Shown here one piece after another: positions 17,513-27,338 of a stretch of 64,000 nt of DNA. A program made the translations under genes and the position numbers. Origin of the DNA: Sinomicrobium weinanense (GTDB taxonomy: Bacteria > Bacteroidota > Bacteroidia > Flavobacteriales > Flavobacteriaceae); NCBI RefSeq assembly GCF_018863395.1, contig NZ_JAHKRR010000009.1, positions 1 to 64,000 on the forward strand, given 5' to 3'. How positions within the stretch are numbered: the first letter of the stretch is position 1; the number at the start of each line of letters is the position of its first letter. A model generated the notes under the pieces. The model did no database searches and was not told the DNA's origin. It saw nothing but the letters and a program-made list of their open reading frames with translations.

Positions 17513-19744
17513 ATGGCAAAAAAAATTACGCTGTTTCTGTTTTTATGTATCGCAACCTCGCTCCTGGCCCAGGATAAAAATACGGCACGTATTGAGAGCA
17601 TCCGCAATCACCTGGAAGCCCTCTCTGTGGACAACCCCGGGCTGGCCGAAAATTTTAAAACAGATATCAATGTCAACAATGTTTCCCTGTCCGGCTTCCT
17701 TATGGCGGTCTCCAGGGTGCACAAGGTCAATATAAATGTGGCCCCGGAATTGCAGAACACCACTATTGTCAACAATTTTTCGGATGTTACGGTGGCAGAC
17801 CTGTTGGTATTTTTATGTAAAGAATACGAGCTGGATATTGATTTTACGGGGAATATTCTTTCCATTCATAAATACATCTACCCGGAAGAGCCCCCGGTAG
17901 AAAAAGAGGTCCGTGTCAACTACGACCCGGCCAATAACCTCATCTCCATGGACCTGGACAACGATCCGCTGGGAAAGGTATTTCGCAAGATCATTGACAT
18001 ATCCGGGCACAACCTGCTGTATAGCTCCGAACTGGAAAACACCCCGCTCAGAATGTACCTCAAGGATGTGGAATTTGACAAGGCCATGGAAAACCTGGCT
18101 ACGACCAATAACCTGATCTACTCCAAATCCAGGGACGGTTTTTACCTCTTTGACCGGGACCATGTTCAGCCGGGACCGGACGGGGAAATAGCGGGAAATA
18201 TTCCCCCTCAGCAGAGCAGGCCCGTACGGGCACCGAGAGGAGCCAATTTTTATTATGAAATTCTGGACACTGCTTCCATGACGCTGAAAGTGGATTTCAA
18301 CAATACTCCCATAGCCAATATTATCAATGAGATTGGCTACGACCTGAAGCTGGACATGTATACGGCTTCTCCGCTGGAAAATGCGGGGAGTGTGACCTTT
18401 AAGGCCAAACAGATCACTTTTGATGAATTGCTCGAAAAAATATTTGAGAACGGTCAGACAGCCTCCCCGGGAAATTCGGGTAGAAACCCCGGCAACAACG
18501 CTAATAATATTCCTCCGCAAAATACCTCATCTTCATCGGGAAACCACTTTACCTATAAAAAAGAAGAAGGCATTTATTTTTTCGGCATGGCTAACCAGCT
18601 TAGTGTTCGCAACGTCGAGATCGTACGAATGATGCACAGGTCGGTGGAACTCCTCGGTGATCCGTCAGGTAACGCCGGCTCTGCAAGAACTTCAGGAAGA
18701 ACGGTCCCCGGAGGTATAAACTATATGGGAGGGCAGGGTATGTATGGCAATAATACCTCATCCAACTATAACAACAGGAATACGGGGTTTAACAATCGTT
18801 CCAATTCTTCACTGAATACCCGTTCTGAGAGCTTCAGTTCCCATGACAGTAAAGCAGAAGCCCTGGTCAATATCTTACCGGAAGAGGTTATTGCAGACCT
18901 GGACATCAGGATCGATTCGGAGCTGAACAGTTTTCTGGTCAGTGGCCCTGCTGCAAATATCAACCGTTTTAAATCCTTTATCAAACAGATCGACAAACCC
19001 GTACCGGTTATCCTTATAGAAGTCATGCTCCTGGAAGTAAGCCGGTCGGCCACCGTGGAAACCGGCATCAGCTGGGGTATCGGAGAAAAGCCTGTCAAAA
19101 CCCAGGGCGGAATTTTCCCCAACACCGATATTACCCTGGGGGCCGAGACCGTAAACCGGGTCATTGGCGGGTTTGACGGTTTTGGTTCGCTCAATGTGGG
19201 GAAAGTGGTCCCGGAATTCTTTGCCACAATCAAAGCCATGGAAGCCAATGGCAATGTAAAAATAAGGTCCACGCCCAAACTATCTACATTAAACGGCCAC
19301 CGGGCCCATTTATCTATCGGGGAAACCACCTATTATGTAGTGACCAACCAGAACTACTACGGTTCCCAGATCCCACAGTCTTCGGAGATACGCAATTATA
19401 TGCCTATTGACGCCGAACTGGCCGTAAGTATTAAACCCCTGGTGTCCGGTGACGGGCAGATTACCCTGGATATCAATGTTATTCAATCCGATTTCAGCGG
19501 GGAACGCATTGAAGAGGATGCCCCTCCCGGGCTTACCTCAAGAGAATTCAGCTCCATCATCCGGGTACAGGACCAGGACCTGGTGGTTTTGGGAGGGCTG
19601 GAAGAAAAGGTGAAAAACGATTCGGGCAGCGGGGTCCCCCTGCTGTCCAGGATCCCCATCATAAAATGGTTGTTCAGCAGCAGAAAACGGGAAGATTCCA
19701 AGAAGAAGCTGACCGTGCTGATCAAACCCACGGTGATCTATTAA
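17513..19744 (+). CDS. gspD: Secretin, outer-membrane channel GspD/PilQ-like
   Basis: The 743-residue protein has a signal peptide (ending LLAQ near residue 20). N-domains cover about residues 25-310, including VSLSGFLMAVSRVHKVNINV (N0/STN-like). A long Asn/Ser/Gly-rich linker of about 150 residues follows. The secretin domain begins near residue 496 (VPVILIEVMLLEV) and ends with VLGGLEEKV and VPLLSRIP near the C-terminus. The long low-complexity linker is unusual. The protein would form the outer-membrane ring of the system encoded around it. Confidence 0.93.
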   Translation: MAKKITLFLFLCIATSLLAQDKNTARIESIRNHLEALSVDNPGLAENFKTDINVNNVSLSGFLMAVSRVHKVNINVAPELQNTTIVNNFSDVTVADLLVFLCKEYELDIDFTGNILSIHKYIYPEEPPVEKEVRVNYDPANNLISMDLDNDPLGKVFRKIIDISGHNLLYSSELENTPLRMYLKDVEFDKAMENLATTNNLIYSKSRDGFYLFDRDHVQPGPDGEIAGNIPPQQSRPVRAPRGANFYYEILDTASMTLKVDFNNTPIANIINEIGYDLKLDMYTASPLENAGSVTFKAKQITFDELLEKIFENGQTASPGNSGRNPGNNANNIPPQNTSSSSGNHFTYKKEEGIYFFGMANQLSVRNVEIVRMMHRSVELLGDPSGNAGSARTSGRTVPGGINYMGGQGMYGNNTSSNYNNRNTGFNNRSNSSLNTRSESFSSHDSKAEALVNILPEEVIADLDIRIDSELNSFLVSGPAANINRFKSFIKQIDKPVPVILIEVMLLEVSRSATVETGISWGIGEKPVKTQGGIFPNTDITLGAETVNRVIGGFDGFGSLNVGKVVPEFFATIKAMEANGNVKIRSTPKLSTLNGHRAHLSIGETTYYVVTNQNYYGSQIPQSSEIRNYMPIDAELAVSIKPLVSGDGQITLDINVIQSDFSGERIEEDAPPGLTSREFSSIIRVQDQDLVVLGGLEEKVKNDSGSGVPLLSRIPIIKWLFSSRKREDSKKKLTVLIKPTVIY

Positions 19745-19770
19745 AAGTACGAGGTACAAAGTTAGAATCG

Positions 19771-19822
19771 ATGCCCTGAGCCCTTCGGTAAACTCAGGAT
19801 AAACCAAGGCCGAAGGGTACGA
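19771..19822. repeat. Intergenic inverted repeat (GAGCCCTTCGG type)
   Basis: Two inverted pairs lie between the secretin gene and the next gene: CCTGAG (19775-19780) with CTCAGG (19793-19798), and CCCTTCGG (19781-19788) with CCGAAGGG (19810-19817). Related CTGAG...TTCG sequences occur at 59338-59385 and 63131-63210. This looks like a dispersed intergenic repeat. It could attenuate the downstream genes, but no T-run follows. Confidence 0.5.
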
Positions 19823-19834
19823 AGTAAATAGCAC

Positions 19835-21037
19835 ATGATCCGAAAAGCACTTACATATCTTAAGGAAGGACATACGTTTCACGCCCTGGAACTTACCGAA
19901 AGATCCGGTGAATCGCAATGGCTTTTTACCTCGGTAAAGCGGCATAAAGACGAGATCAGCATCACCGAAAGCAGCGAACGGAATCCGGATGTCCTGGCAG
20001 AAAAGATCTCCGGAAGCAGCCCTCTTTTTGTCCTTATCAATACGGGCCATGTACTTAGCAGGGTACAAAAAGCGGTAGAAGGAGATGAAACCGCTATGGT
20101 AAACAGGGCGTTTCCCAACCTCAAAATGGAAGATTTTTATTATGAGGTCGCCAGGTCGGGAACACATGCTTTTATCGCGATATGTCGCAAAGAATACGTG
20201 GATAACATACTTTCGGAACTTACAAACCAGAAAATAAATCCTTCCGGGTTTTCCCTGGGCGCACTACAAATACACGTTCTTTCCGGCTTTGCCGAAGACG
20301 GGGAAATGATGACCTCCAACACTGTAGTGACATTTCGGGATCATAATCTGGAAGGTATCCGCAAAGAAGAAAACCTTCCGGAAAAAACATACAGTATCAA
20401 CGGCCTGGAGATCCCGGGAATTCACCTTCCGGGATTTTCGGGGGTGCTGGGGTTAATCACGGGAAGTAATGCCACTACATCCAACTTTAAGGCTAAAAAT
20501 GCTTCTTTTCGCAGCGAATTTTATCACAGGCGTTTCTTCCGGCTTTTTGTAAGAGGGGGCCTTGCCTTTTTGCTTGTTTTGCTGCTGGTCAACTTTATGG
20601 TATTTAATTATTATTTCGGAAAGACCGAAGATCTGAAACAAGCCTCGGAGGTGAACCGCCTCAACAAACAAAATTTTATGGAACTCAAGGATGAAGTGAT
20701 GCGGAAAGAAAATATCATTAACGACATTCAGGCCACTTCAGGCTCCAGGAGCTCCTTTTATACCGATCGTATCATAACCAAACTGCCACCTTCCATTTTA
20801 CTCAGGGAAATTCTATATCAACCGCTGCAAAAACAGATCAGGGAAGGCGAAGAGATCCTTTTGGAAGAGGACCGGATCATGGTTTCCGGGGAGTCTGCAG
20901 ACAGCCGGCTTTTCTCCGAATGGGTAGAGGCCCTGGAGACTTATAAATGGACAGAAAGTGTTTCGATACTGGAATACGGTTCCGCATCTTCCGGTTCGGC
21001 TTTTTCCATACTGTTAACCCTAAAAACGGACCAATGA
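19835..21037 (+). CDS. PilM/PilN-like (GspL-like) assembly platform protein
   Basis: The 400-residue protein has a cytoplasmic N-terminal part of about 240 residues with an actin-like (PilM/GspL-type) feel (SPLFVLINTGHVLSR, AFIAICRKEYVDNIL). One transmembrane helix follows near residues 242-262 (LAFLLVLLLVNFMVFNYYF), then a periplasmic ferredoxin-like part (LPPSILLREILYQP). This order matches GspL or a PilM-PilN fusion. Its role would be to link the ATPase to the inner-membrane platform. The call rests on topology and operon position more than on strong motifs. Its TGA overlaps the next ATG. Confidence 0.65.
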   Translation: MIRKALTYLKEGHTFHALELTERSGESQWLFTSVKRHKDEISITESSERNPDVLAEKISGSSPLFVLINTGHVLSRVQKAVEGDETAMVNRAFPNLKMEDFYYEVARSGTHAFIAICRKEYVDNILSELTNQKINPSGFSLGALQIHVLSGFAEDGEMMTSNTVVTFRDHNLEGIRKEENLPEKTYSINGLEIPGIHLPGFSGVLGLITGSNATTSNFKAKNASFRSEFYHRRFFRLFVRGGLAFLLVLLLVNFMVFNYYFGKTEDLKQASEVNRLNKQNFMELKDEVMRKENIINDIQATSGSRSSFYTDRIITKLPPSILLREILYQPLQKQIREGEEILLEEDRIMVSGESADSRLFSEWVEALETYKWTESVSILEYGSASSGSAFSILLTLKTDQ

Positions 21038-21546
21038 CAGCCAGAAACAAAAATATCGCTGCCGTAGCAGGATTTATCCTGGCACTTATATTGTGTTATG
21101 TGCTGGCCATCTCCAACACCATCCGGACCAAAGAAGAATATAGCGCATTAAAAGCCGAAGAAGCGCTTTTTAACAACATTCCCAGGCAACTGTCCGTACT
21201 GAACGAAAAAAACGCCTATTACGATTCCCTGCTCCGTAAATTCAAGATCGGGGGGACTTCCATGCAGCATAACCTGCTGAAAGCGGTCAACCAAAATGCC
21301 GAAGAGCTTAAGTTGAAAGTCATTGCTTTTAATGAACCCCATATTTTTGAAAAGGACGGGTTACAGGTACACACCTATAACCTTACCGTAGAAGGTGGCT
21401 TTAACGATATCCTGGCTTTTGTGTACCGCCTTGAGCAGCAAACGGGGTATGGAGAAGTCGTTAACTTCTACCTGGAGAAAAAGAAAAATTTCCGTACCGG
21501 AAAGGAATACCTGCAGGCGCAACTTCTGATCCGGAATTTTGATTGA
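21034..21546 (+). CDS. PilO/GspM-like inner-membrane protein
   Basis: I chose the ATG at 21034-21036 because it overlaps the previous stop (ATGA) and puts a transmembrane helix (AAVAGFILALILCYVLAIS) at residues 8-26; the longer frame from 20947 would overlap the preceding gene by 90 bases. After the helix come a coiled-coil stretch and a ferredoxin-like domain (LTVEGGFNDILAFVYRLEQQ), the usual PilO/GspM layout. It is the last gene of the secretion cluster. No gspF follows. Confidence 0.65.
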   Translation: MTARNKNIAAVAGFILALILCYVLAISNTIRTKEEYSALKAEEALFNNIPRQLSVLNEKNAYYDSLLRKFKIGGTSMQHNLLKAVNQNAEELKLKVIAFNEPHIFEKDGLQVHTYNLTVEGGFNDILAFVYRLEQQTGYGEVVNFYLEKKKNFRTGKEYLQAQLLIRNFD

Positions 21547-21694
21547 ATGTTTTCTCTATGATTTCTTGCCCGGCGTTACTGTAAGGCTCCCTAAAGAAAA
21601 ATAAATCCATAGTCCGCGATGAACGTACCCTTTTTCACCTGAGTTCGTTGTTTATTTTTTGGGAAATTAACTTACTTCTGAAAGCGCCTAAGTG

Positions 21695-21702
21695 TACCTT
21701 TG
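21695..21702 (+). promoter_or_regulatory. Bacteroidota-type promoter -7 element (TACCTTTG)
   Basis: TACCTTTG matches the TAnnTTTG consensus and lies about 75 bases before the ATG at 21776. No clear TTTG -33 element is at the expected distance, so the assignment is tentative. Confidence 0.45.
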
Positions 21703-21775
21703 TATAATATAATCTATTACCTATTCAGGTTCTTTTAAAAAAATTGCTCGCATTAAATCAAAACATACTTATAGT

Positions 21776-22342
21776 ATGAAAAACTTTTTTGTTATAGGGT
21801 TCATTTTATTTTTCTCAACTTTATTAAGAGGTCAAAAAATTACACAAGCTGAATTCGAACAAATCTTAAATAGTACCCACGAAATCATTAATGCTATTCA
21901 ATTTTCTAATTTCGAGCAATTAAATAAAAAACTTCAAATAGATAAATTACAGAATGTTAACGATCTGAAAAATATTTTAAACAATCCTGATATTTCTTTA
22001 AATAACAAAAACAAGTCAACATATTCAGTTCCTCATTTTAAAACTACAAATGTTTCAAACCAACTATTGTTGATTATACCTGCTTTTAAAATTCTTCCCA
22101 AAAGATCTGGCGAAGATTTTGAAAGAGGTGAATACTATTTTGTATTAAAAACTATAGTAGAATACGATTTTCATAAAAAACTTGTTGTTTTTAAAGATAC
22201 TGATCTTATAACAATTGAATATAAAATACAAAACTGGTGGTTATCTCAATTTGAAAATTATGTAAAAGAAACTAAAATTATTTATAATGAATATGGATTT
22301 ATCCCTCCACCTCCGCCAAGTCCTCCAAAAAATTTAAAATAA
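21776..22342 (+). CDS. Secreted protein of unknown function
   Basis: The 188-residue product has a signal peptide (MKNFFVIGFILFFSTLLRGQ) and a lysine/asparagine-rich mature part, ending in a proline run (IPPPPPSPPKNLK). I recognise no family. The AT-rich composition resembles the immunity genes nearby. It is transcribed towards the end of operon B with a 13-base gap between stops. It could be an orphan effector, an immunity protein or an unrelated gene. Confidence 0.5.
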   Translation: MKNFFVIGFILFFSTLLRGQKITQAEFEQILNSTHEIINAIQFSNFEQLNKKLQIDKLQNVNDLKNILNNPDISLNNKNKSTYSVPHFKTTNVSNQLLLIIPAFKILPKRSGEDFERGEYYFVLKTIVEYDFHKKLVVFKDTDLITIEYKIQNWWLSQFENYVKETKIIYNEYGFIPPPPPSPPKNLK

Positions 22343-22355
22343 CTTATTTTTTATA

Positions 22356-22715
22356 TTATTTTACAAATTCTACTGTTGCTTTATATTTTTCATATTTACC
22401 TAAGTCTATTTTACTGTATTTAGGATTCTTTGAGGAATAATATACTTTAAATTTTTCTCCTACACATCCCCATTTACCATTCCCGCATTTAAACTTGTTA
22501 ATCCCTACTTGACCAGTATATTTTTTCCCATTCACAACATATTCATACAGTATACCAGACCTACCAGCAGAATGATTTTGAAACTCTACAACAGTTCCAA
22601 TTGTCTCCTGCTTATATTTAATAATATTTTTCTGTTGATAGTATTGATAAAACACTCCTAAAATTACGGTTAGTGCAATTATTGTAAGCGCAATATGCCC
22701 TAATTTATCCTTCAT
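22356..22715 (-). CDS. Small membrane protein (DUF3592-like), candidate immunity protein of operon B
   Basis: The 119-residue product has one N-terminal transmembrane helix (HIALTIIALTVILGVFYQYY). A small extracytoplasmic beta domain follows (GTVVEFQNHSAG, YEYVVNGKKYTGQ, VYYSSKNPKYSKI) that looks like DUF3592. The ATG is two bases after the stop of the Rhs toxin gene, so the two are surely co-transcribed. Immunity is inferred from this position. An inner-membrane anchor would suit a toxin tip that acts at or across the membrane, as the hydrophobic tip of this Rhs suggests. Confidence 0.65.
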   Translation of the reverse strand: MKDKLGHIALTIIALTVILGVFYQYYQQKNIIKYKQETIGTVVEFQNHSAGRSGILYEYVVNGKKYTGQVGINKFKCGNGKWGCVGEKFKVYYSSKNPKYSKIDLGKYEKYKATVEFVK

Positions 22716-22717
22716 AT

Positions 22718-25700
22718 TTAAAATTGATTTCCTATTAATTTTAATCCTGATTGTCCGGCTATTGATAATGCTGGTAAATAAGCCTTTCCAAAACCACTAT
22801 TGAACGGGAATGAACCACCAAGTTTAGTCACCGAGTGTATCTTTGCATTAGCACTCCCTACAGCAAAATTAACAACGGTCCTGTCTAAATTATAAGAAAC
22901 AAATCCTTCATTAAAACTATAACTAAATTTTGCTCCCGCACCTCTTGCCAGTATATTAGACCCAAAGGCTGAAGCCCCAATGCCTATTAAATTTACATTT
23001 CCTAAATTCCCTCTGTTTCCTATAATTTCGGTGACTCCTTCGGTCAACATTCTTCTTCCAGCCCCTTTCATTGACATTGACAAAAGATTACTTCCCCGAA
23101 AAGCTAACCCTGCACCTTTTAAAGCTACTCCTCCAGCCACAATAGTACCAACATCGAAAATTACTTGAGCAGCCTCACCTGTAGCTGTATGTATAGCTCT
23201 TATATGATCTAAATGTTCAGGTAAATAAGTAAAAGCATAGACCCAATCTCCATAAGCCTCGTTATGGGAGGTATAACGTGTTCCCCAAGCTCGATTGTAA
23301 TCTTCCAAATTACCTTTGAAAGAAGAACTCCAACGCCCCCAATCTGCATTCAACAACCATTGAGGAAATGAATCCCATCCAGGGTTGAATCGTTCTCCAA
23401 AATTTTTAGCATTGCCATAGACTACTACTTCATCCAATTTAATAGTTGGACACCCCTCACAATCTGTCATCCCCCCGGTCGGGTCTGTGGTGCTTCCCCA
23501 ATTATTTCCCATAGCCAGATAAGGGGAATAGAACTCGCCCATGGGATCAGGACTCAACCACCGGTTAATCCTCGGGTCATATAATCGCAACTCAAAAACA
23601 GGCTTTCCGGTTTCAACATCAGTTTCGGCGAACTCTCCCTGGTAACCGTATCGGTAACCTTCAGCGTCGGTTAACTTTCTTCCGGGCATAGACATACCTC
23701 CCGGATAAAAGTCCGTAGCTCCGGCCAGGTTCCCATCATCTTGTATCAATGCCCTTACATTCCCCAAATGGTCAGCCACCTGGTAAAGCGCAGAACCTCC
23801 CTGTTTAAAATATACTCCGAGACGGCCACTGCCATAAATAGGATATTCTTTTGCCGAAGTGCCCTGGTAAATGGCCATGGCATTCCCCGATGCATCCCTT
23901 ACATAATAATCGGTTTTGGAGAGGGAACCGTTGACATAACTTTCCTTTTTGACCCGCTGCCCGCGGTCGTTGTAAAAGAACTTCACCAAAGGTACATTAT
24001 TTTTTTGCACCTGGGTAACCAAACCAGCCGTGTTATAGGTGTACTTTATGCCTTCTTTTTTGTTTTCTACAAGTTGGCCTATGGCATTGTATACATAGTT
24101 TCCGGCATTCTGGCTTTCTATATCATCTGCCCCGGCTACTGTACCTACGGCATCCCCTACATGATCCAGGCGGTTGGGTTTTCCGCTTTTATAGGTATAG
24201 GAGAGCTTATCCATGGCATTGCTGCCGCTTACCGTATTTTTATTGCGATTCAGGGTCTTTATGTTTCCGTTGGCATCATAGGTTAATGCCACATTGTAAT
24301 CGCCTTTGCCATTTTCTTTAAAACCATCTGCCCGGACGATCTTAGCCGTAAAAGTGCTTCCTGACCTGGCGTGAAAACCGGGTTTTAAAACAATACTGTT
24401 GGTTGCCTCCAGGGAAAGCGTGCTTCCGCTTTCGGTAACGGCAGTAGAGGCAATATCCGCATCTGTATCCGAACCGGAAGATTCAGAATACTGCCCGTAG
24501 GTAGCGGCTGCCAGCCAGTTATTACGGTCGTAGGTATAGCTATAGGCATTTTCGGCATTGGCTAAAGGTTGGTGTTTGTTGTTCCAACGGATACCTTTAA
24601 TGTTGCCGTCCAGCCGGTCGGTGCCATATGTAGTGGGACTTAACGCACTTATATTACGCATATAGTCGTTTTGGTGGTAATCCACAGCCATTCCAAAGAC
24701 ATCATTAACATCGCTACCAGGGTCTTGGGCAGCGTTCAGGGCAGGGTGGTTTATGCTCTTTAACTGCCCGGCCAGGTTATACACGTAGTCTATGCCTTGC
24801 AGGTTATTGCCCAACTCGGTACGTTTCAGACTGCCGTTTTCATAATAGGTATAAGCAGCCCTTGTCGCATAACTGCTATCATCCGTAGAGGTTTCCACCT
24901 TGATAAGCTGGTCGGCTTCGTTATACGTATACCTGTGGATAAAACGTTCGGTAGCTACATCTTTCTGGTACAATGCCCGGCTTACCAGGCCGCTAACAGG
25001 ATGGTATTCATAATCTATGGTCTTTTTGCCTACTCCGGCGATATCCTGCACTATCCAGGTAACCCTGCCGTAAATATCATAGCTGTACCAGGTGGTGGTA
25101 TGAGCATTTCGGGTCTTAGCCACATTGCCGGCCACAAAACTCTGTGTCCTGGAACTACTTCCTGCAGAAACACTTTCTCCGGTGTCGTAGACCGTAAACT
25201 GCTGCTCTTTTCTGGTACCGGAGGGCAAGGCTGTATCAGGGTTGGCTGTGCTAAAAGTTGTACTTACCAACACCCCGCTTTCTACCGGCCGGCCCAGCTT
25301 GTCGTAATTTGTATAGGAAAACTCTCCCTTTGCTTTTTGTATGCTGTTCTGCGAATAGCGTATCTGCCCGTCCTTGCGATATTTAAACCAGGCTTCACCT
25401 TCGTCCGGGCTGTTGGTATATACCAGTTGTCCCAGGGTATTATATTGATAGGTAGTTTTAGGCTTGCTCGCCCTGGTATTTCCATATGGCTGATAGGACA
25501 TCACCAGGTTTCCAGCCTTGTCGTATTCGTACAGGGCATAATCGTAATAGTTTTCTTTATAAGTTATTTTTACAGGGTTCACGGGATTGTAATTTCCCGG
25601 GTTGGCCACCGCTACCCGGTAGAATCCATTGGGCAGTGAAGTGGTCGCTGTGGTGGTTTTGGCCTCTGTAATCAAATTATAAACAACTGTCTGTATTCCC

Positions 25701-27304
25701 GAAGGTTTAGTAATAGAAAAACCTATGGTTCCGGAAGGGATATGAATATCTACATAACCCTGTTCCCCTATGTTTACAGCCATACTTCGGGTGGTGCTGC
25801 CCCCGCTTCGGGCTACGGCCAGGGTTTTGCCATCGGTATCGGTAAATACTACATTCTCTATCCCTTGAACGTCACGGCTTATGGTCTTTACTGTTTTTGT
25901 TGTATTATATTTCGTTTCTCCAAAGGCCACGGTTTGCGCCAGTTCCCCGGAAGCGGGCATGGTAAAGACGTAGCTTTGTGGCCAGACACCATTGACCTTG
26001 TTCCCTCCAATAGTCTTTAGTATGCTTCCCGGGTTAAGGTCACTGTATACCTGCCTTACAAAGGGATAAGAGGTAATATCCTGGTAGGGTTCGGCCGTAT
26101 TGTTATTGCTGTAATACCATCCCAGGGTACCGGCCTGGGCACCCACTGTTGCAGGGCTATTGGGGTTGGTATCAAAATCTGCCGTGGTGTATATAGTACC
26201 ATTCCCTTTTTTTATAAAATCACTTCTATACTTAAATGTATTGGGAGTTACGGCATCCACAGCAGATCCCAGTGTTTGAAATGCCGGCCTGCCCTGCTGG
26301 TCGCACAGGGTTTGTGCAGCCCAGATTTTACCGGTTTTCACATCTACGCTTTGTACCTGGTCGGGTTTCCCTAAAGCATTAGCATAAGATACGCTGTTTG
26401 CTTTCATATTTCCATCAATGTCATACGCCACCGTAGAAACCCAGTTCCTGTCTTCATCAGCAACTGTAAAGGGTGGCAGATTGGGTTCGTCTATAGTATA
26501 ATTTATAACCCTTGCCGGACCCCAGCAGTCCACATTGTTCAGGCGGGCCTTAAGATAATATACCGTTCCGCTGGTTAACGTTATACTCGGATCACTGTTG
26601 GAAGTACTCTCCCCTGTTTCTGTTTCCTGCCAGTACCAGGTTACCCCACTGGGTGGTGTTCCCCGGGTTAAAACTGTACTCCCATCGTTATTGGTAATAG
26701 TGGGAGCATCCGGCCTGACTGGGGGAGAGGGGATATCTGCATAAACAGATCCGGAAGTTGTACTCCAGCCACTGTTGTTTCTCGCTCGCAGATAATACGT
26801 ATCGCTACCTTCATTCGCTTTAAATGTAGTCCCAGATCCTTTAGTGGTACTGGTCCCGTTTGCATTTTTCCCCTGCCAGTACCAGGTTACCCCGGAAGGA
26901 GGCGTACCAGAGTAACTCAATGTAACTTCTCCACATGCTCTCGACGACACACGGGGGTTTGGTGGAGCACTTGGAAGAATTCCATTAACCTTAACTTGCA
27001 GAAACGCTGAATAAGGCCCTTCTCCATCAACTAAAAAATCAGCCGCTATAGTACTATTATACCGTTCGCCATCCCAGACTATTATATTGACCGGTCTGTT
27101 ATGCGGTTCCCCTGTACCTCCCTGAATATTCCAGGAAACATCGGTAATCCTGGCTCTACCTGGAACCTGACCCGAAGGAACTATTGTATAAGTATGCGTT
27201 GTACCGTGATTTACCGTAGTCGGGCCATCAATCCTATATTGTGCATATATTTCTTGGTTTATAATTATGGACAATAGAAGCAATATGAATATTGTTTTTT
27301 TCAT
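22718..27304 (-). CDS. Rhs/YD-repeat toxin protein of operon B with hydrophobic unknown tip
   Basis: I chose the ATG at 27302-27304 because it begins the signal peptide (MKKTIFILLLLSIIINQEIYAQ); the open frame extends nine codons further. The 1528-residue protein has an Ig/PKD-like domain, two WYWQ repeats near 144 and 225, and a YD-repeat shell, with an IVLKPGFHARSG coathanger/GCX-like insertion near 980. The core runs from ADHLGNVRAL near 1178 to RLYDPRINRWLSPDP near 1249. The tip starts near TTDPTGG (1278) and has about 250 residues. It is glycine- and alanine-rich with hydrophobic stretches (VIFDVGTIVAGGVAL) and matches no toxin family I know; pore formation is a guess. The shell is more diverged than those of operons A and C. 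Confidence 0.85.
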   Translation of the reverse strand: MKKTIFILLLLSIIINQEIYAQYRIDGPTTVNHGTTHTYTIVPSGQVPGRARITDVSWNIQGGTGEPHNRPVNIIVWDGERYNSTIAADFLVDGEGPYSAFLQVKVNGILPSAPPNPRVSSRACGEVTLSYSGTPPSGVTWYWQGKNANGTSTTKGSGTTFKANEGSDTYYLRARNNSGWSTTSGSVYADIPSPPVRPDAPTITNNDGSTVLTRGTPPSGVTWYWQETETGESTSNSDPSITLTSGTVYYLKARLNNVDCWGPARVINYTIDEPNLPPFTVADEDRNWVSTVAYDIDGNMKANSVSYANALGKPDQVQSVDVKTGKIWAAQTLCDQQGRPAFQTLGSAVDAVTPNTFKYRSDFIKKGNGTIYTTADFDTNPNSPATVGAQAGTLGWYYSNNNTAEPYQDITSYPFVRQVYSDLNPGSILKTIGGNKVNGVWPQSYVFTMPASGELAQTVAFGETKYNTTKTVKTISRDVQGIENVVFTDTDGKTLAVARSGGSTTRSMAVNIGEQGYVDIHIPSGTIGFSITKPSGIQTVVYNLITEAKTTTATTSLPNGFYRVAVANPGNYNPVNPVKITYKENYYDYALYEYDKAGNLVMSYQPYGNTRASKPKTTYQYNTLGQLVYTNSPDEGEAWFKYRKDGQIRYSQNSIQKAKGEFSYTNYDKLGRPVESGVLVSTTFSTANPDTALPSGTRKEQQFTVYDTGESVSAGSSSRTQSFVAGNVAKTRNAHTTTWYSYDIYGRVTWIVQDIAGVGKKTIDYEYHPVSGLVSRALYQKDVATERFIHRYTYNEADQLIKVETSTDDSSYATRAAYTYYENGSLKRTELGNNLQGIDYVYNLAGQLKSINHPALNAAQDPGSDVNDVFGMAVDYHQNDYMRNISALSPTTYGTDRLDGNIKGIRWNNKHQPLANAENAYSYTYDRNNWLAAATYGQYSESSGSDTDADIASTAVTESGSTLSLEATNSIVLKPGFHARSGSTFTAKIVRADGFKENGKGDYNVALTYDANGNIKTLNRNKNTVSGSNAMDKLSYTYKSGKPNRLDHVGDAVGTVAGADDIESQNAGNYVYNAIGQLVENKKEGIKYTYNTAGLVTQVQKNNVPLVKFFYNDRGQRVKKESYVNGSLSKTDYYVRDASGNAMAIYQGTSAKEYPIYGSGRLGVYFKQGGSALYQVADHLGNVRALIQDDGNLAGATDFYPGGMSMPGRKLTDAEGYRYGYQGEFAETDVETGKPVFELRLYDPRINRWLSPDPMGEFYSPYLAMGNNWGSTTDPTGGMTDCEGCPTIKLDEVVVYGNAKNFGERFNPGWDSFPQWLLNADWGRWSSSFKGNLEDYNRAWGTRYTSHNEAYGDWVYAFTYLPEHLDHIRAIHTATGEAAQVIFDVGTIVAGGVALKGAGLAFRGSNLLSMSMKGAGRRMLTEGVTEIIGNRGNLGNVNLIGIGASAFGSNILARGAGAKFSYSFNEGFVSYNLDRTVVNFAVGSANAKIHSVTKLGGSFPFNSGFGKAYLPALSIAGQSGLKLIGNQF

Positions 27305-27338
27305 AATTCTATTTTTTTCATTTTGACACAAAAAGTTT

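Noticed and set aside
23741-25639. Frames of 181 and 280 codons on the plus strand opposite the operon B toxin gene
   Set aside because: They are antisense to well-supported YD repeats and have no recognisable domains or starts.
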